Origin: Litoribrevibacter sp041590855 | Lineage (GTDB): Bacteria; Pseudomonadota; Gammaproteobacteria; Pseudomonadales; Litoribrevibacteraceae | Assembly: GCA_041590855.1 (NCBI GenBank) | Contig: JBFHTA010000233.1 | Location: 1-6,475, forward strand | Length of the DNA stretch: 6,475 nucleotides | Reading direction: 5' to 3' | Shown: positions 5,972 through 6,475 of the stretch, piece after piece | Position numbering within the stretch: the stretch's first letter is position 1 | Layout: each line of letters starts with the position of its first letter | Made by a program: the position numbers and the translations under genes | Notes under the pieces: generated by a model | The model's database searches: none | Seen by the model: only the letters and a program-made list of their open reading frames with translations | Told to the model about the DNA's origin: nothing

Positions 5972-6400
5972 ATGATGTTTACCGGCTTACTTATAATCAA
6001 TGCCATCTGGTTTTCGATGGCTTTTCACACCTTTTCCATCAAACACCGTAGCTTTGCAAAAGTCGTCACCCCAAGAGAGCAACGAAGCCATCACTTATTT
6101 GATGTTTTGGCCGAATCCGGCCGCTTTCTGGGTGGGATGAACTTCGCCTTTGCCCTTTGTAACATCATGCTGTTACTGAACCTGGACCTCTTTCCGAATG
6201 ACGCTCAAAAAGCCTTCTTGTTGTTCATCTTCGGCATCGCTCATGGCTCCCAGTTCATCTTCAATGTACCGGTGGCCTTAGAAAACCGAAAAGGCGGTGG
6301 TGTCTGGCAGGTGTTCAAAATGCCGATGCTGTTTATCTTTGTAACGGACTTCATCACAATGGCGTTGAATTTATTGGGGGCAATGTACTTCTTTTTGTAA
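5972..6400 (+). CDS. Four-helix integral membrane protein of unknown function
   Basis: The family of this 142-residue protein is not recognised. Four hydrophobic segments suitable for membrane helices are visible: about 3-21 (starting MFTGLLIINAIWF), 52-74 (GGMNFAFALCNIMLLL), 81-103 (AFLLFIFGIAHGSQFIF) and 118-142 (MLFIFVTDFITMALNLL). Loop 1-2 is long, basic and His-containing (KHRS, REQRSHH), and loop 3-4 is short and basic (ENRKGGG). By the positive-inside rule both loops would face the cytoplasm, with both termini outside. GAGGTG (5962-5967) serves either of two adjacent ATGs (5972 or 5975). It lies 62 bp after the reductase gene on the same strand with no evident terminator between, so co-transcription is possible but less certain than for the three genes upstream. 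The size resembles small DUF membrane families, and no transport or enzyme motif is seen. Confidence 0.8.
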   Translation: MMFTGLLIINAIWFSMAFHTFSIKHRSFAKVVTPREQRSHHLFDVLAESGRFLGGMNFAFALCNIMLLLNLDLFPNDAQKAFLLFIFGIAHGSQFIFNVPVALENRKGGGVWQVFKMPMLFIFVTDFITMALNLLGAMYFFL

Positions 6401-6475
6401 TCGAATACATTGCTTGCCAGCCGCCTTCAAAAGCGCCTTACTATAGAAAACATGCAGGCCCGTGGTCGCACGAAA

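Noticed and set aside
6414..6475. Possible promoter (TTGCCA, TACTAT) and start of a new gene at ATG 6452
   Set aside because: The spacer is 19 bp, no ribosome site precedes the ATG, and only eight codons are visible before the window ends. A minus-strand frame is also open here, so strand cannot be decided.
1..6475. CRISPR array, tRNA, rRNA, riboswitch, insertion sequence or phage genes
   Set aside because: No repeat-spacer pattern, terminal inverted repeats, transposase motifs or structured RNA signatures were seen; the only tandem repeat is the coding minisatellite in tetR.

Overview
The window looks like chromosomal DNA of a gammaproteobacterium, probably an environmental or marine one. 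The reasons are the 191-residue EfpL (YeiP-type) elongation factor, a katG of the standard cytosolic type, and an alcohol dehydrogenase very close in recalled sequence to E. coli Ahr (YjgB). Base composition is moderate and fairly even across the window, with no IS element, phage gene, tRNA or CRISPR array. Genus cannot be fixed from the sequence alone.

Layout, left to right. The 3' part of a MerR-family regulator (its start lies outside the window) carries a CueR-like C-X7-C motif. It is followed by a short remnant of a periplasmic solute-binding protein: a good start, ribosome site and signal peptide, but only 56 codons. Next comes efpL (+ strand), which converges on katG (- strand). A modest inverted repeat between their stop codons could serve as a terminator. 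katG is complete and retains every catalytic and crosslink residue I could place.

A divergent regulatory region of about 250 bp separates katG from a + strand cluster: tetR, then a tautomerase-fold protein, then an Ahr-like NADPH-dependent zinc aldehyde reductase, then (after 62 bp) a four-helix membrane protein of unknown function. The tetR ribosome region leads straight into the tautomerase gene, and the tautomerase and reductase genes overlap by four bases (ATGA). These three are therefore almost certainly one transcript. A perfect 8-4-8 palindrome overlaps the predicted tetR -10 element and is the obvious candidate autoregulatory operator.

Inferred biology: the right half looks like a ligand-responsive operon for handling a reactive carbonyl compound. 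The tautomerase would interconvert keto/enol forms or act on a related electrophile, and the reductase would convert the aldehyde to an alcohol. Its position opposite katG would fit a stress or detoxification island, but this is inference from position. The most unusual features are a lysine-rich pentapeptide tail on the TetR protein, encoded by seven tandem 15-bp repeats, and a tautomerase with no arginine at all, which therefore lacks the two arginines used by classical 4-oxalocrotonate tautomerase.
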